A DNA stretch of 64,000 bases from Prevotella intermedia ATCC 25611 = DSM 20706 (lineage in GTDB: Bacteria; Bacteroidota; Bacteroidia; Bacteroidales; Bacteroidaceae): contig NZ_CP019300.1 of NCBI RefSeq assembly GCF_001953955.1, positions 992,001 to 1,056,000 on the forward strand. Direction: 5' to 3'. Shown here one piece after another: positions 41,684 through 50,346 of the stretch. Within the stretch, counting starts at the first letter, position 1. The number at the start of each line of letters is the position of its first letter. The notes under the pieces are model-generated. The model saw only the letters and a program-made list of their open reading frames with translations. It did not search any database and was not told where the DNA came from. Both the position numbers and the translations under genes were made by a program.

Positions 41684-42109
41684 ATGGTTATAGCAGTTGA
41701 CTTTGATGGAACAATAGTGGAACATAGGTATCCACGCATTGGCGATGAGATTCCATTTGCTACTGATACTTTAAAGGAGTTGATAAAAGATGGACATCAG
41801 CTCATACTCTGGAGTGTCAGAGAGGGTGAACTATTACAAGAGGCTGTAGATTGGTGCCATAAACGTGGGGTCGATTTTTGGGCAGTGAATAAAGATTATC
41901 CAGAGGAAGAACGTTCAAAGAACAATCATTTCTCGCGAAAATTGAAGGTAGATATGTTTATTGACGACCGTAATGTTGGTGGATTGCCCGATTGGGGAAC
42001 TATCTATCATATGGTAAAATATAATGAAACGTGGGAAAGTATGCGTTATAACCATAACAATGCAGCCTACGAACAACCTAAACGGAAAAAGCATTGGTGG
42101 AATTTTTAG
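41684..42109 (+). CDS. HAD-like hydrolase of BT0820 type
   Basis: A 141-residue cytosolic protein. The ATG at 41684 is chosen because MVIAVDFDGTIVEHRYPRIG starts the HAD fold directly; the frame opens further upstream to 41636 without a likely start. The DFDGT motif holds the catalytic aspartates, SVREGE may give the motif II serine, and VDMFIDDRNVGG supplies the motif IV acids. No cap domain is present, as in the small BT0820-like phosphatases. Substrate unknown. It ends the rfbA/BY-kinase operon at a terminator. Confidence 0.88.
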   Translation: MVIAVDFDGTIVEHRYPRIGDEIPFATDTLKELIKDGHQLILWSVREGELLQEAVDWCHKRGVDFWAVNKDYPEEERSKNNHFSRKLKVDMFIDDRNVGGLPDWGTIYHMVKYNETWESMRYNHNNAAYEQPKRKKHWWNF

Positions 42110-42138
42110 TTATATTTCCACCACCTTATTAATATATA

Positions 42139-42183
42139 AGAGCCACTCTCGTTGTACTACAGCGAGAGTGGCTCTTCTCTTTT
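42139..42183. terminator. Terminator between convergent genes
   Basis: AGAGCCACTCTCG and CGAGAGTGGCTCT form a perfect 13-base-pair stem around an 11-base loop, followed by T-rich sequence. Confidence 0.9.
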
Positions 42184-42218
42184 ATATGATAGAATGACTT
42201 TTTTGTATGATGGAGAAA

Positions 42219-43184
42219 TTATCTTTCAACAGTCCAATCTATGTCTTCGCTTGCCATTTCATTGCTTTCCTCTTCAATAGCGATACTTGATGGGGCAGGG
42301 TTTTTAATCACAATCTTAATGTTTGTCATTACATTACGCTTCAATACAAATGCTTTTGTTTCTGTTTTTATTGTTCCATCACTTTTTGTCCATTTCAAGA
42401 CGAAATCGAACTTACCGTTATATCCATCTTCTATCGCTTTAGCTGTTTGTGTAAAAGAATAAATAGCTTGATGGTCGAAAGTTGGGTCGGAAGCCTTTAT
42501 CGTTTCTTTGTAATCGTCTAAGTAACTGACTTCGAGTGTTCCTTCTTCGGGTGGTGCAATGGTTAGATGCAATCCGAATACTGCTCGTTTTACCTTTAGC
42601 GATACGGTATTAGTTGTTTTAGGGTCAAAGTCTAACAATGTGCCATATTGTTTTATCAGTTTAGGGCACCAAACTTGTTTGTTTCCCGTAATGGTTGTTT
42701 GACCTTTTGGTGGGAATGGAAAGTTTACTGAGCTTGATTTTGTGAATGAGTTGTTTACTTTTGTTGGCTTTTTGCTGGTTGTTATAAAAGGTTCCATATA
42801 GCCATCTTCTGAAAGATAGAGGCCGTCTTCGCCTTCTTCAACTATCAGGCATTCAAAGCGGTAAAGGCATTTTTCGTTTAAAACGATGCTTATTTTTGAT
42901 GGGTCGTCAAACAATCCATAGGCATATTTTGTGTAAGAACTACTGTTTGCTTTTTTCTGAAATACGTTAATACCATACAGCTTCTTTCCTGCACCACGAG
43001 TTCTGTTTGCAAATAAAGGTGTTTCAGAAGTTGTTATTTCCTCGTTTATTCTGAGCGAAATGGTTTTCATCTTACCTTTACCTTGTTTTTCTTTTCCTAT
43101 TCCTTCTTCTAAAATTGCTTTTTCGCAACTTGCCAAACATACAGCTATTGCGATAGTTAGTAGTGTGTAAATTGTTTTTTTCAT
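42219..43184 (-). CDS. Fimbrillin-like surface lipoprotein (putative)
   Basis: About 321 residues from ATG 43184, chosen because it gives a lipoprotein signal (MKKTIYTLLTIAIAVCLASC, lipobox LASC, Cys20). The mature part has two beta-sandwich-like halves. The first is LYGINVFQKKANSSSYTKYA with YGLFDDPSKISIVLNEKCLY, and the second is VSLKVKRAVFGLHLTIAPPE with TKAFVLKRNVMTNIKIVI. These fit the general pattern of Bacteroidales fimbrillin-like (Mfa/FimA-related) lipoproteins, but no partner fimbrial genes are nearby. It has its own minus-strand -7 element. The assignment is tentative. Confidence 0.65.
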   Translation of the reverse strand: MKKTIYTLLTIAIAVCLASCEKAILEEGIGKEKQGKGKMKTISLRINEEITTSETPLFANRTRGAGKKLYGINVFQKKANSSSYTKYAYGLFDDPSKISIVLNEKCLYRFECLIVEEGEDGLYLSEDGYMEPFITTSKKPTKVNNSFTKSSSVNFPFPPKGQTTITGNKQVWCPKLIKQYGTLLDFDPKTTNTVSLKVKRAVFGLHLTIAPPEEGTLEVSYLDDYKETIKASDPTFDHQAIYSFTQTAKAIEDGYNGKFDFVLKWTKSDGTIKTETKAFVLKRNVMTNIKIVIKNPAPSSIAIEEESNEMASEDIDWTVER

Positions 43185-43207
43185 CTTTATTAAATGTTTA
43201 GGTGCTA

Positions 43208-43215
43208 CAAAGGTA
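43208..43215 (-). promoter_or_regulatory. -7 element (TACCTTTG) for the fimbrillin-like gene
   Basis: TACCTTTG on the minus strand fits TAnnTTTG, 23 bases before the ATG and just after the stop of the upstream gene. Confidence 0.55.
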
Positions 43216-43246
43216 ATATATTTTATTTTATTTCCCAATTAAAATG

Positions 43247-44221
43247 TTAATATAAAAGGTCGAATACCAATGGGAGATGGTCGCTAAATCCGCCATTATA
43301 GCGCATACCATTGTAAAATCGGCGAGGCTTTACGCCTCCATATTTCGTGTCTTCTTCAAGCAGAAAAGGCGCATCATTTATTTTGCATTGCTGTACTTTG
43401 GGCACTAAGTTCGTGCTTACAAGTATTTGGTCTAAGCTGCCCCATTCGCCTTGATAGCGATAAGTTCCTTTTGCACCGTTCCGTCCTGTTGCATTTCGCG
43501 ATATGTTTGTCATTCCGTGCTCGTATATTTTCTGCAGCGATTTGTCGTCGGCATAATCGTTGAAATCGCCCATTGCTATTATTTTAGCATTCCTTGCAGT
43601 TGTTTTAATCGAGTCGATGGTATTGCAAAGTTGAGTGGCAACGTGTAATCTGAATGGTTCTGAGAAGATAGCACCGCCCGAACGGCTTGGTGCGTGTACG
43701 AGAATGACGTGCAGCGTGTCGCCATTCACCAATTCGCCCATTACGTGCAGTATGTCGCGAGTAGGCTTCATCTCTTTTAATGGAGGGATATGAATGGTGT
43801 CGGCTTTAATAATTCGGAAGGTGAAAGGCGAATAAAGTAAGGCGACATCTATGCCACGCTCGTCGTTCGAAGCAGTCATAATATATTGGTAGCGTGCTTT
43901 TCGCAGTAGCGAACGTTGTGTAAGGTAAATCATCGTGCTGTCGTTTTCCACTTCGCACAATCCTATCAAGTCGGGCAGATAAGTCCTTGCAGAATCCTCG
44001 CCACACGAAATAATGCCTTGTCCCACTTTGTTCAGCTTCTCCCAATACTTTGTGCGTGTCCAATGGCGAGGCGAGTTGGGTGTAAACTCCAAATCGTTTT
44101 TCTTTGAATCGTGCTCTGTGTCAAACAAGTTTTCTACATTCCATTCTACTATGCGTAAGCGTTCTTGTGCCACCAATGTGCAAGGAAGAAGGCAGAGAAA
44201 CAGCAACCATAGATGTTTCAT
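43247..44221 (-). CDS. Exported endonuclease/exonuclease/phosphatase family protein
   Basis: A 324-residue protein with a signal peptide at residues 1-18 (MKHLWLLFLCLLPCTLVAQ). The EEP fold is shown by LRIVEWNVENLFDTEHDSK (first metal site), LIGLCEVENDSTM (Glu ligand), VILVHAPSRSGGAIF, AKIIAMGDFNDYADD (Asp and Asn) and GGFSDHLPLVFDL (catalytic Asp-His). The WTRTKYWEKLNKVGQGI stretch is typical of the Bacteroidetes subfamily. It could be a nuclease or phosphodiesterase outside the cytosol; substrate unknown. It follows the DAHP synthase gene by 16 bases. Confidence 0.9.
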   Translation of the reverse strand: MKHLWLLFLCLLPCTLVAQERLRIVEWNVENLFDTEHDSKKNDLEFTPNSPRHWTRTKYWEKLNKVGQGIISCGEDSARTYLPDLIGLCEVENDSTMIYLTQRSLLRKARYQYIMTASNDERGIDVALLYSPFTFRIIKADTIHIPPLKEMKPTRDILHVMGELVNGDTLHVILVHAPSRSGGAIFSEPFRLHVATQLCNTIDSIKTTARNAKIIAMGDFNDYADDKSLQKIYEHGMTNISRNATGRNGAKGTYRYQGEWGSLDQILVSTNLVPKVQQCKINDAPFLLEEDTKYGGVKPRRFYNGMRYNGGFSDHLPLVFDLLY

Positions 44222-44237
44222 AGCGGGTAAACGATTG

Positions 44238-45302
44238 TCAGTTCAGCATAGTAAGCTGCTGGCGCACGCTTTCTTCGTGTATGATTTCGAGAATGCGGGC
44301 AGCAAATTTAGCATCTATTCCACATGCGTTTGCCTGTTGTGCACACTTTTCCAACATTTCGTTGTAGCGTTCCGACTGCAAGATAGTCATATTGTGTTCC
44401 TTCTTAAACTTACCAATCTCGCGACAAAGCTTAAAGCGTTCGGCAAGTAAGTTAATCAACGAACTGTCCATTTCGTCTATCTGTGAGCGCAGTTGATGCA
44501 ATTCTTCGCTTGTAGTGTGCTTGTTGCGCACGATAAGTTGCGAAAGAATAAGGTCTAATTGCTCGGGTGTTACTTGTTGTTCAGCATCGCTCCACGCTTT
44601 GTTCGGATTACAATGGGTTTCTATTATTAGTCCGTCAGCACCTAAATCGAGTCCTTGTTGGCAAAGCGGTGCAATGAGGTCGCGCCGTCCACCAATGTGG
44701 CTGGGGTCGCAAATAATCGGTAAGTCGGGTATGCGGCGGTGCAACTCGATGGGAATTTGCCACATAGGTAAGTTGCGGTATATTTTCTTTTCGTAACTCG
44801 AAAAGCCACGATGGATAACGCCCAATCGTTTTATACCTGCCTGATTCAAACGTTGCAGCGCACCAATCCATAGTTCAAGGTCAGGATTTACAGGGTTTTT
44901 CACCAAAACAGGAATGTTCTTTACACCGCATAATAGGTCCGATAAAGCTTGTATGGCAAACGGATTGGTGGTTGTTCGTGCACCAATCCACAGTATGTCC
45001 ATATCGTATTTCAGAGCCAACTCCACGTGTTCGGGCGTTGCCACCTCGGTGGCGATAAGCATACCTGTTTCGTCTTTCACCCGTTTTAGCCAAGGCAGAG
45101 CTTTTTCGCCGTTGCCTTCAAAGCACCCAGGTTTGGTGCGTGGTTTCCAAACACCTGCACGGAATATCTTGCAGCCATTGGCTGAAAGTTGCTGGGCAGT
45201 ATCCATTACCTGCTCTTCGGTTTCTGCAGAGCAAGGACCTGCTATTATGATGGGTTGGTTTTCTTTATGTGGAAGTTCTAACGGTTGTAGTTCTAATTCC
45301 AT
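44238..45302 (-). CDS. Bifunctional DAHP synthase / chorismate mutase type II
   Basis: A 354-residue fusion for aromatic amino-acid synthesis. Residues 1-255 are a DAHP synthase of the AroG-beta/KdsA-like type, condensing PEP and erythrose 4-phosphate. Its blocks are IIIAGPCSAETEEQVMDTAQ, FRAGVWKPRTKPGCFEG, ILWIGARTTTNPFAIQAL, PVLVKNPVNPD and PIICDPSHIGGRRDL. Residues 270-354 are an AroQ-type chorismate mutase helix bundle (LRSQIDEMDSSLINLLAERF, KLCREIGKFKKEHNMTILQS). This fusion is common in Bacteroidetes, with the mutase often giving feedback control of the synthase. It lies between a TPR gene and the EEP gene. Confidence 0.95.
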   Translation of the reverse strand: MELELQPLELPHKENQPIIIAGPCSAETEEQVMDTAQQLSANGCKIFRAGVWKPRTKPGCFEGNGEKALPWLKRVKDETGMLIATEVATPEHVELALKYDMDILWIGARTTTNPFAIQALSDLLCGVKNIPVLVKNPVNPDLELWIGALQRLNQAGIKRLGVIHRGFSSYEKKIYRNLPMWQIPIELHRRIPDLPIICDPSHIGGRRDLIAPLCQQGLDLGADGLIIETHCNPNKAWSDAEQQVTPEQLDLILSQLIVRNKHTTSEELHQLRSQIDEMDSSLINLLAERFKLCREIGKFKKEHNMTILQSERYNEMLEKCAQQANACGIDAKFAARILEIIHEESVRQQLTMLN

Positions 45303-45334
45303 TATAATAATATGTTGTCCGTTATGTTTTTGAA

Positions 45335-46201
45335 CTAAAAACCATACGGATTCATTTGTTTATACTTGTCATTGAGTTGTTTCTCAATGTTTTCTTCTGC
45401 ATTTTCTTTACCATCTGTTGGCATCAGTTCTTCTGCTCTTTCGGAATCTTCTTTTGCTTTCGCCTCGTTTCCTACTAAAGAAAACATTTCGCTGCGTTCT
45501 TTAAATGCAGTGTATGAAAATGGGTTGGCATCAATAGCTTTTGTGAAATACTCTATTGCCTCATCGTTGCGAGTGGCTGCTCGTTCGATTCTCGCTTTCA
45601 ACAGCAGCACGTCTTCGTTGTCTTCTGTATGTTCCAACAGCCAATCTACATCGGCTTCGGCTTCGGTAAGTTGCTGTGTGTGTAGGTAGGTTTCGCCACG
45701 CAGCAAGTAGGCGTTGCCTTGCTTGCTGTCTAACGAGATAGCCTTTGTTGCCATAGCTATCGTATTAACGTCGTCGCCCTGTCCCTTGCAGGCTTCAGCA
45801 TACAGATAGTGTGCCGTTGCATTTGCCGAATCTATGAGTATCGCCTTTTCGCAGGCAGTTGCCATTGCGCCATAGTTCTCCATCATAAAGGCTATATTTG
45901 CCATACGAATGAATATCTGCACATTATCGGGCTGCGCCTTACTTAATGTCTGCAGTTCTTCGTAAGCCTCAGAGAACAAACCTTTTGAGGTATAGACGAT
46001 GGAAAGGTGGTCGTGAATTTCCAAGTCGTCTTTTATTTCCAATGCGTGTTTAAAGCATCTCACGGCATAATCTACCTCGCCAGTCTTCATGGCTCTGACA
46101 CCGTCGTATTTCAATACATCGAAATCTTTTGCTTCGTTTTGTACTTTTACTTCTTCTTTGGTTTCTTCTTTACTACCAAATAGTTTCTGAAAAAAGTTCA
46201 T
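45335..46201 (-). CDS. Tetratricopeptide repeat protein
   Basis: A 288-residue soluble protein with about six TPR units across residues 30-265. Examples are VDYAVRCFKHALEIKDDLEI, LFSEAYEELQTLSKAQPDN and NDEAIEYFTKAIDANPFSYT. The N-terminus (MNFFQKLFGSKEETKEEVKV) resembles that of the 211-residue protein at 36660 in form. There is no signal peptide. It is probably a scaffold; the partner is unknown. It starts the operon that includes the DAHP synthase gene. Confidence 0.9.
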   Translation of the reverse strand: MNFFQKLFGSKEETKEEVKVQNEAKDFDVLKYDGVRAMKTGEVDYAVRCFKHALEIKDDLEIHDHLSIVYTSKGLFSEAYEELQTLSKAQPDNVQIFIRMANIAFMMENYGAMATACEKAILIDSANATAHYLYAEACKGQGDDVNTIAMATKAISLDSKQGNAYLLRGETYLHTQQLTEAEADVDWLLEHTEDNEDVLLLKARIERAATRNDEAIEYFTKAIDANPFSYTAFKERSEMFSLVGNEAKAKEDSERAEELMPTDGKENAEENIEKQLNDKYKQMNPYGF

Positions 46202-46274
46202 ACGTGTTTATGTTTATTAATGTTCAACGAAGGAGCAAACCATCATTTTCAATTCATTCGTTATTTATAATATG

Positions 46275-46282
46275 CAAACTTA
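46275..46282 (-). promoter_or_regulatory. -7 element (TAAGTTTG) for the TPR/DAHP synthase operon
   Basis: TAAGTTTG on the minus strand fits TAnnTTTG and lies 74 bases before the TPR gene ATG. Confidence 0.5.
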
Positions 46283-46309
46283 CATATTTTTTTCGACATA
46301 TCAACCTGT

Positions 46310-46750
46310 TTACAGTACTTTCAATGTGTATTTAATGCAGACATAAAGCAACAGAACAGTGAAGGGTAAAGTTGCCCAAAGTACAAGGTAGGGATTTGTA
46401 ATCATCAATATTTCTATTAGAACAAATATTAGAACAGTAATTACTTTCAGCCAACTGATAAGTTCTACTCCGATTTTCTCTTGCTCTTTCCGACTGTGTT
46501 TCTTTGAGTTTGGAAAGTTGTAGAGTTGAGGATTTCTCTCCAACCACCACGTCAACAGATAAATGAGCAATGCGATAGTAGGGAGTATAAATAGTTCCCA
46601 TTTAGAGCCATAGTTGTCCACTTCGCCGTGTATGTTAATGTGTAACGGAATGATTTCTACATTACTAAAACCAATAATAATGGCAAAAGCAAAGCCGATG
46701 CCTAAAGCCAAGATAGGGAGGCTCTTTTTTACAAGAATATTCAATATCAT
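46310..46750 (-). CDS. DUF1648-containing membrane protein
   Basis: A 146-residue protein with four hydrophobic segments at about 10-28, 50-68, 98-116 and 120-140. The loop after the first reads IIPLHINIHGEVDNYGSKWE, which matches the DUF1648 pattern PxHxNxxGxxDxxGSK. It may be related to the SdpI-type immunity/membrane family but lacks a second half, so a direct role cannot be assigned. No sdp genes are nearby. Confidence 0.85.
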   Translation of the reverse strand: MILNILVKKSLPILALGIGFAFAIIIGFSNVEIIPLHINIHGEVDNYGSKWELFILPTIALLIYLLTWWLERNPQLYNFPNSKKHSRKEQEKIGVELISWLKVITVLIFVLIEILMITNPYLVLWATLPFTVLLLYVCIKYTLKVL

Positions 46751-47049
46751 AAGTTTATGGTTTTATAAAGATATTTTTCTAAGATTATTATCAGCAGTAA
46801 TACCGTCTTGACCCTTGAAATAGGATATTGCAAAGATACGAACTTTAGTCGTAACGATGGAATAATGATGCTGAAAGTTTTATTTTGTGGGAAGATAGCC
46901 GAATAATTATTGGGCGAAAGTTCAGTATGAATCTATTTTTCTGATTGTAAATAAAGTATAATAAATCCGAATCCATTAACATTTGGAAATGAAGTGAAAT
47001 AGAAACGTGAAACAGTTAAAACTCTGTTTGAAAGTTGAAAAATAGATTC

Positions 47050-47146
47050 TCGTTTTGCGAAAGAGCCTCTTTTGCGATGCAAAACAGCCGCTTTTAGCTT
47101 GCAAAACCTACGCTTTTGCAGTGTGGAAGTGTAGGTTTTGTAGCTT
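47050..47146 (+). repeat. Dispersed intergenic repeat, copy E (core only)
   Basis: Only the three-arm core is kept: TTTTGCGAAAGAGCCTC, GATGCAAAACAGCCGC and GCAAAACCTACGCTTTTGC. The cassettes are AGCCTC, CAGCCG and CCTACG. The left and right framework sequence of the other copies is lost or unrecognisable. Confidence 0.75.
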
Positions 47147-47499
47147 TGTATTGTTCTGTTTTGTATCTTTCTTGTTTGTTCTATTACCATAAAATAGGGC
47201 AATGATTGCACATTACTACCCACTTCGTTTGTTAGTAACTGACTGTCTGTGCCTTTTCCGTTGCACGTAAAAAGTGGCATTATTTGAGAGCGAGAAGATA
47301 TTTGTTTGAAAAAGTGCCCTTCCTGCGAAGTTTCACGCTTTAGAATTTAACAGTTGGTGGTCGTGTTTTTACATTTGATAACGTTTAGAAGTCGTGTAAA
47401 AGGCTGGGAGAAAGGTAATGATTGGTAATAGCAAAGCCCAAGAATAAAGTGCTATTGAAAAGGTGTGCTTTTCTTGTTTGCTGAGATAGGATAGGGGAA

Positions 47500-47538
47500 A
47501 AACAAAATCCCACTGCTGCGAGTGCGGGCAGTGGGATT
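47500..47538 (-). terminator. Terminator of the hut operon
   Basis: On the minus strand AATCCCACTGC and GCAGTGGGATT form an 11-base-pair stem around a 10-base loop, followed by TTTGTTTTT. Confidence 0.85.
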
Positions 47539-47547
47539 ACTGTATGT

Positions 47548-48792
47548 TTATAGTGCATATTCTTCGCCATTGAGGAATACTCGGCGAATAATAGGTGTGG
47601 TGTATGCGTAAGGGATAAAGTCGATTGACGGAATTGGGTCGGTAATGTAGAAGTTGGCTACCTTACCCACGGTGATAGAGCCGTACTCTTCGCTCAGTCC
47701 CATAGCATAAGCTGAGTTGATGGTTGCTGCATTGATGGCTTCGGCAGGCATCAGGCGCATCTTGATGCACGCCAATGATACGGCAAACTTCATATCGCCC
47801 GATGGTGTAGAACCTGGGTTGTAGTCGGAAGCAATTGCCATTGGGAGTCCTGCGTCAATCATCTTTCTGCCTGGTGCGAATGGCATATTCAGGAAGAACG
47901 ATGTTCCGGGCAAAGCGGTTGGCATAGTTTCAGTGTCTTTTAGCAGTTCTATATCGTGGTCGTCCATCGCTTCAAGGTGGTCTACGGAGAGGGCGTTGCA
48001 TTCAACACCTACTTCTACACCGCCTGAAACAGCAAGTTCTTCGCCGTGAATTTTACCACGAAGACCATATTTTGCACCCGCTTGGAGCAGGCGTCGCGTT
48101 TCGTCTGGAGTGAAGAAACCTTCGTCGCAGAACACGTCTATGAAGTCGGCAAGACCTTCTTCTGCCACGGCAGGCAACATATCGTTGATGATGTGGTCTA
48201 CATATTCGGCTTGGCGACCAGCATATTCGCGGCCAACGGCGTGCGCACCGAGGAAGTTGGCAACGACCTTGACAGGAGCAGTCTCCTTTATGCGACGAAT
48301 AACGCGCAGCATTTTCAGCTCGTCTTTAAGATTCAAGCCGTAGCCACTCTTTATTTCCATCGCACCCGTACCTTTGCGAATAACCTCGTCTACTCGCTTC
48401 ATCGCCTGTTCGTAGAGTTCGTCTTCCGAAAGTTCGTGCAGGCGGTCGGCAGAATTGAGGATACCGCCACCACGCTTTGCAATTTCTGCATAGCTTAAGC
48501 CACGGATTTTATCAACAAATTCGCCTTCTCGGCTGCCAGCATAAACAACGTGTGTGTGGGAATCGCAGAACGAAGGCATAACGGTTCCGCCTTCAGCATC
48601 TACAACCAATGTGCTGCGTCCTACTTGCGGCGTGTCAATGCGTGGACCGTAAGAAACGATGCGACCGTTTTCTACATAAAGGTAAGCATTTTCAATGGTG
48701 TTTAGTTGGGACATTTCAGCCCCTCGCAGGCATCGTTTACCTTCATGTCCGATGCCTGCCAGTATGCCGATATTTGTTACTAAGAGTTTCAT
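47548..48792 (-). CDS. hutI: Imidazolonepropionase
   Basis: Third step of histidine breakdown, hydrolysing imidazolonepropionate to N-formimino-L-glutamate. The 414-residue amidohydrolase has the metal motif SFCDSHTHVVYAGSREGEFV near residue 75. It continues with GTGAMEIKSGYGLNL, KVVANFLGAHAVG, LRGKIHGEELAVSGG, SVDHLEAMDDHDIELL and the catalytic ASDYNPGSTPSGDMKF. Its start codon overlaps the hutH stop in an ATGA arrangement (48789-48792), so translation is coupled. It is last in the operon and ends at a strong terminator. Confidence 0.97.
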   Translation of the reverse strand: MKLLVTNIGILAGIGHEGKRCLRGAEMSQLNTIENAYLYVENGRIVSYGPRIDTPQVGRSTLVVDAEGGTVMPSFCDSHTHVVYAGSREGEFVDKIRGLSYAEIAKRGGGILNSADRLHELSEDELYEQAMKRVDEVIRKGTGAMEIKSGYGLNLKDELKMLRVIRRIKETAPVKVVANFLGAHAVGREYAGRQAEYVDHIINDMLPAVAEEGLADFIDVFCDEGFFTPDETRRLLQAGAKYGLRGKIHGEELAVSGGVEVGVECNALSVDHLEAMDDHDIELLKDTETMPTALPGTSFFLNMPFAPGRKMIDAGLPMAIASDYNPGSTPSGDMKFAVSLACIKMRLMPAEAINAATINSAYAMGLSEEYGSITVGKVANFYITDPIPSIDFIPYAYTTPIIRRVFLNGEEYAL

Positions 48793-50264
48793 TTGCGGAG
48801 GAAATCTACTGACTTAGCAATGTGTGGTGCCATAAATTGGTCGTTTTCAACGAATGGCACATCCTTACGATAAGCCTCGAAGATAGCTTCGATGGCAGGA
48901 GAAGACTTCAATGGGTGACGGAATTCGAGTGCCTGTGCCGCATTGAAAAGCTCGATAGCGAGTACACGCTCTGTATTCAGCACTACTTGGTAGAGCTTTG
49001 TGGCTGCGTTCGCACCCATGCTGACGTGGTCTTCCTGTCCTTGCGAAGAAGGAATGCTGTCGGCAGAAGCTGGTGTACAGTACATCTTGCTCTGGCTAAC
49101 GATAGAAGCAGCAGTGTATTGTGGAATCATGAAACCGCTGTTCACGCCTGGTTTAGCTACCAAGAAGCTTGGAAGGTCGCGTGTGCCGGATACGAGTTTG
49201 TAGATACGACGTTCTGAAATGTTGCTGAGTTCGCAAAGGGCAATGGCAAGGAAGTCCATTGGTTGTGCGATAGGTTCGCCGTGGAAGTTGCCTGCAGAGA
49301 TAACGAGGTCTTCGTCTGGACAAACAGTTGGGTTGTCGGTAGCTGCGTTCACTTCAATGTCGATTACAGATTTCACGTAGCGTATGGTGTCTTTTGATGC
49401 GCCGTGAACCTGTGGCATACAACGGAAAGAGTAAGGGTCTTGCACGTTTACCTTTGGTTGTTTGATGAGTTCGCTGCCTTCGAGCAACTCACGAATGCGA
49501 GCAGCTGTTTCGATTTGTCCTTGGTGAGGACGAACAGCATGTACGGCGTGTGTGAATGGTTCGATACGACCATCGTAAGCTTCGAGCGACATTGCACCAA
49601 TCTTGTCTGCCCAATCGCTCAATCGCTGTGCTTGGAGCAAGCACCAAACAGCAAATGAGTTCATGTTCTGTGTACCGTTGAGCAATGCCAAACCTTCTTT
49701 TGAAACGAGCTGGATAGGTTGCCAGTTCATCTTCTTCAGCATTTCCTCGCCTGAAACAACTTCACCGTTCATTTCTACACTGCCGATACCCAAGAGTGGC
49801 AAGCATAGGTGAGCCAATGGAACGAGGTCGCCCGATGCACCGAGTGAGCCTTGCATGTAAACAACGGGGTAAATATCGTTGTTGAAGAAATCAATCAAAC
49901 GCTCTACAGTTACCAATTGGCAAGCTGAGAAGCCGTAGCTTAGCGACTGAATCTTGAGCAGCAACATAATCTTTACGATTTCGTTTGGCACGCGGTCGCC
50001 AACACCACAGGCGTGCGACATCATAAGGTTCTTCTGAAGGTCAGAGAGTTGTTGCTTGTCGATAGAGATTTTGCACAACGAACCAAAGCCAGTTGTTACG
50101 CCATAGATAGGTTTGTCTGATGATTCAATCTTCTTGTCCAAGTATTCACGGCAACGAACAATGCGGTTGCGTGCGTCGTCAGAAAGTTCGAGTTTAATGT
50201 TGTTTTCAATGATTTCACCAATTCTTTCAATAGAGAGGTGTTCTGCACTTATCTTATGTGTCAT
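48789..50264 (-). CDS. hutH: Histidine ammonia-lyase
   Basis: First step of histidine breakdown, giving urocanate and ammonia. The 491-residue protein carries the MIO-forming triad A143-S144-G145 in QGSLGASGDLVPLAHL, at the position usual for the family. Other hallmarks are YGVTTGFGSL near 58, LLNGTQNMNSFAVW, RPHQGQIETA, YSFRCMPQVHGA and PSSQGQEDHVSMGANAATKL. The tyrosine of YGVTTGFG is the catalytic base. It lies between hutU and hutI in the operon. Confidence 0.97.
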   Translation of the reverse strand: MTHKISAEHLSIERIGEIIENNIKLELSDDARNRIVRCREYLDKKIESSDKPIYGVTTGFGSLCKISIDKQQLSDLQKNLMMSHACGVGDRVPNEIVKIMLLLKIQSLSYGFSACQLVTVERLIDFFNNDIYPVVYMQGSLGASGDLVPLAHLCLPLLGIGSVEMNGEVVSGEEMLKKMNWQPIQLVSKEGLALLNGTQNMNSFAVWCLLQAQRLSDWADKIGAMSLEAYDGRIEPFTHAVHAVRPHQGQIETAARIRELLEGSELIKQPKVNVQDPYSFRCMPQVHGASKDTIRYVKSVIDIEVNAATDNPTVCPDEDLVISAGNFHGEPIAQPMDFLAIALCELSNISERRIYKLVSGTRDLPSFLVAKPGVNSGFMIPQYTAASIVSQSKMYCTPASADSIPSSQGQEDHVSMGANAATKLYQVVLNTERVLAIELFNAAQALEFRHPLKSSPAIEAIFEAYRKDVPFVENDQFMAPHIAKSVDFLRK

Positions 50265-50346
50265 AATTGTATTTAAAAGTTAACTTGTTTCTTTAAAATG
50301 AATATTCACAGATAAGGATATGCCTTATCTGTGAATACGTTTGTTT

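Larger units (their letters stand above)
46751..47547. other. 797-base intergenic region
   Basis: It contains the most diverged repeat copy (E, 47050-47146) and the hut operon terminator (47500-47538). Bases 46751-47049 and 47147-47499 show no gene, RNA or strong hairpin. Confidence 0.5.
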
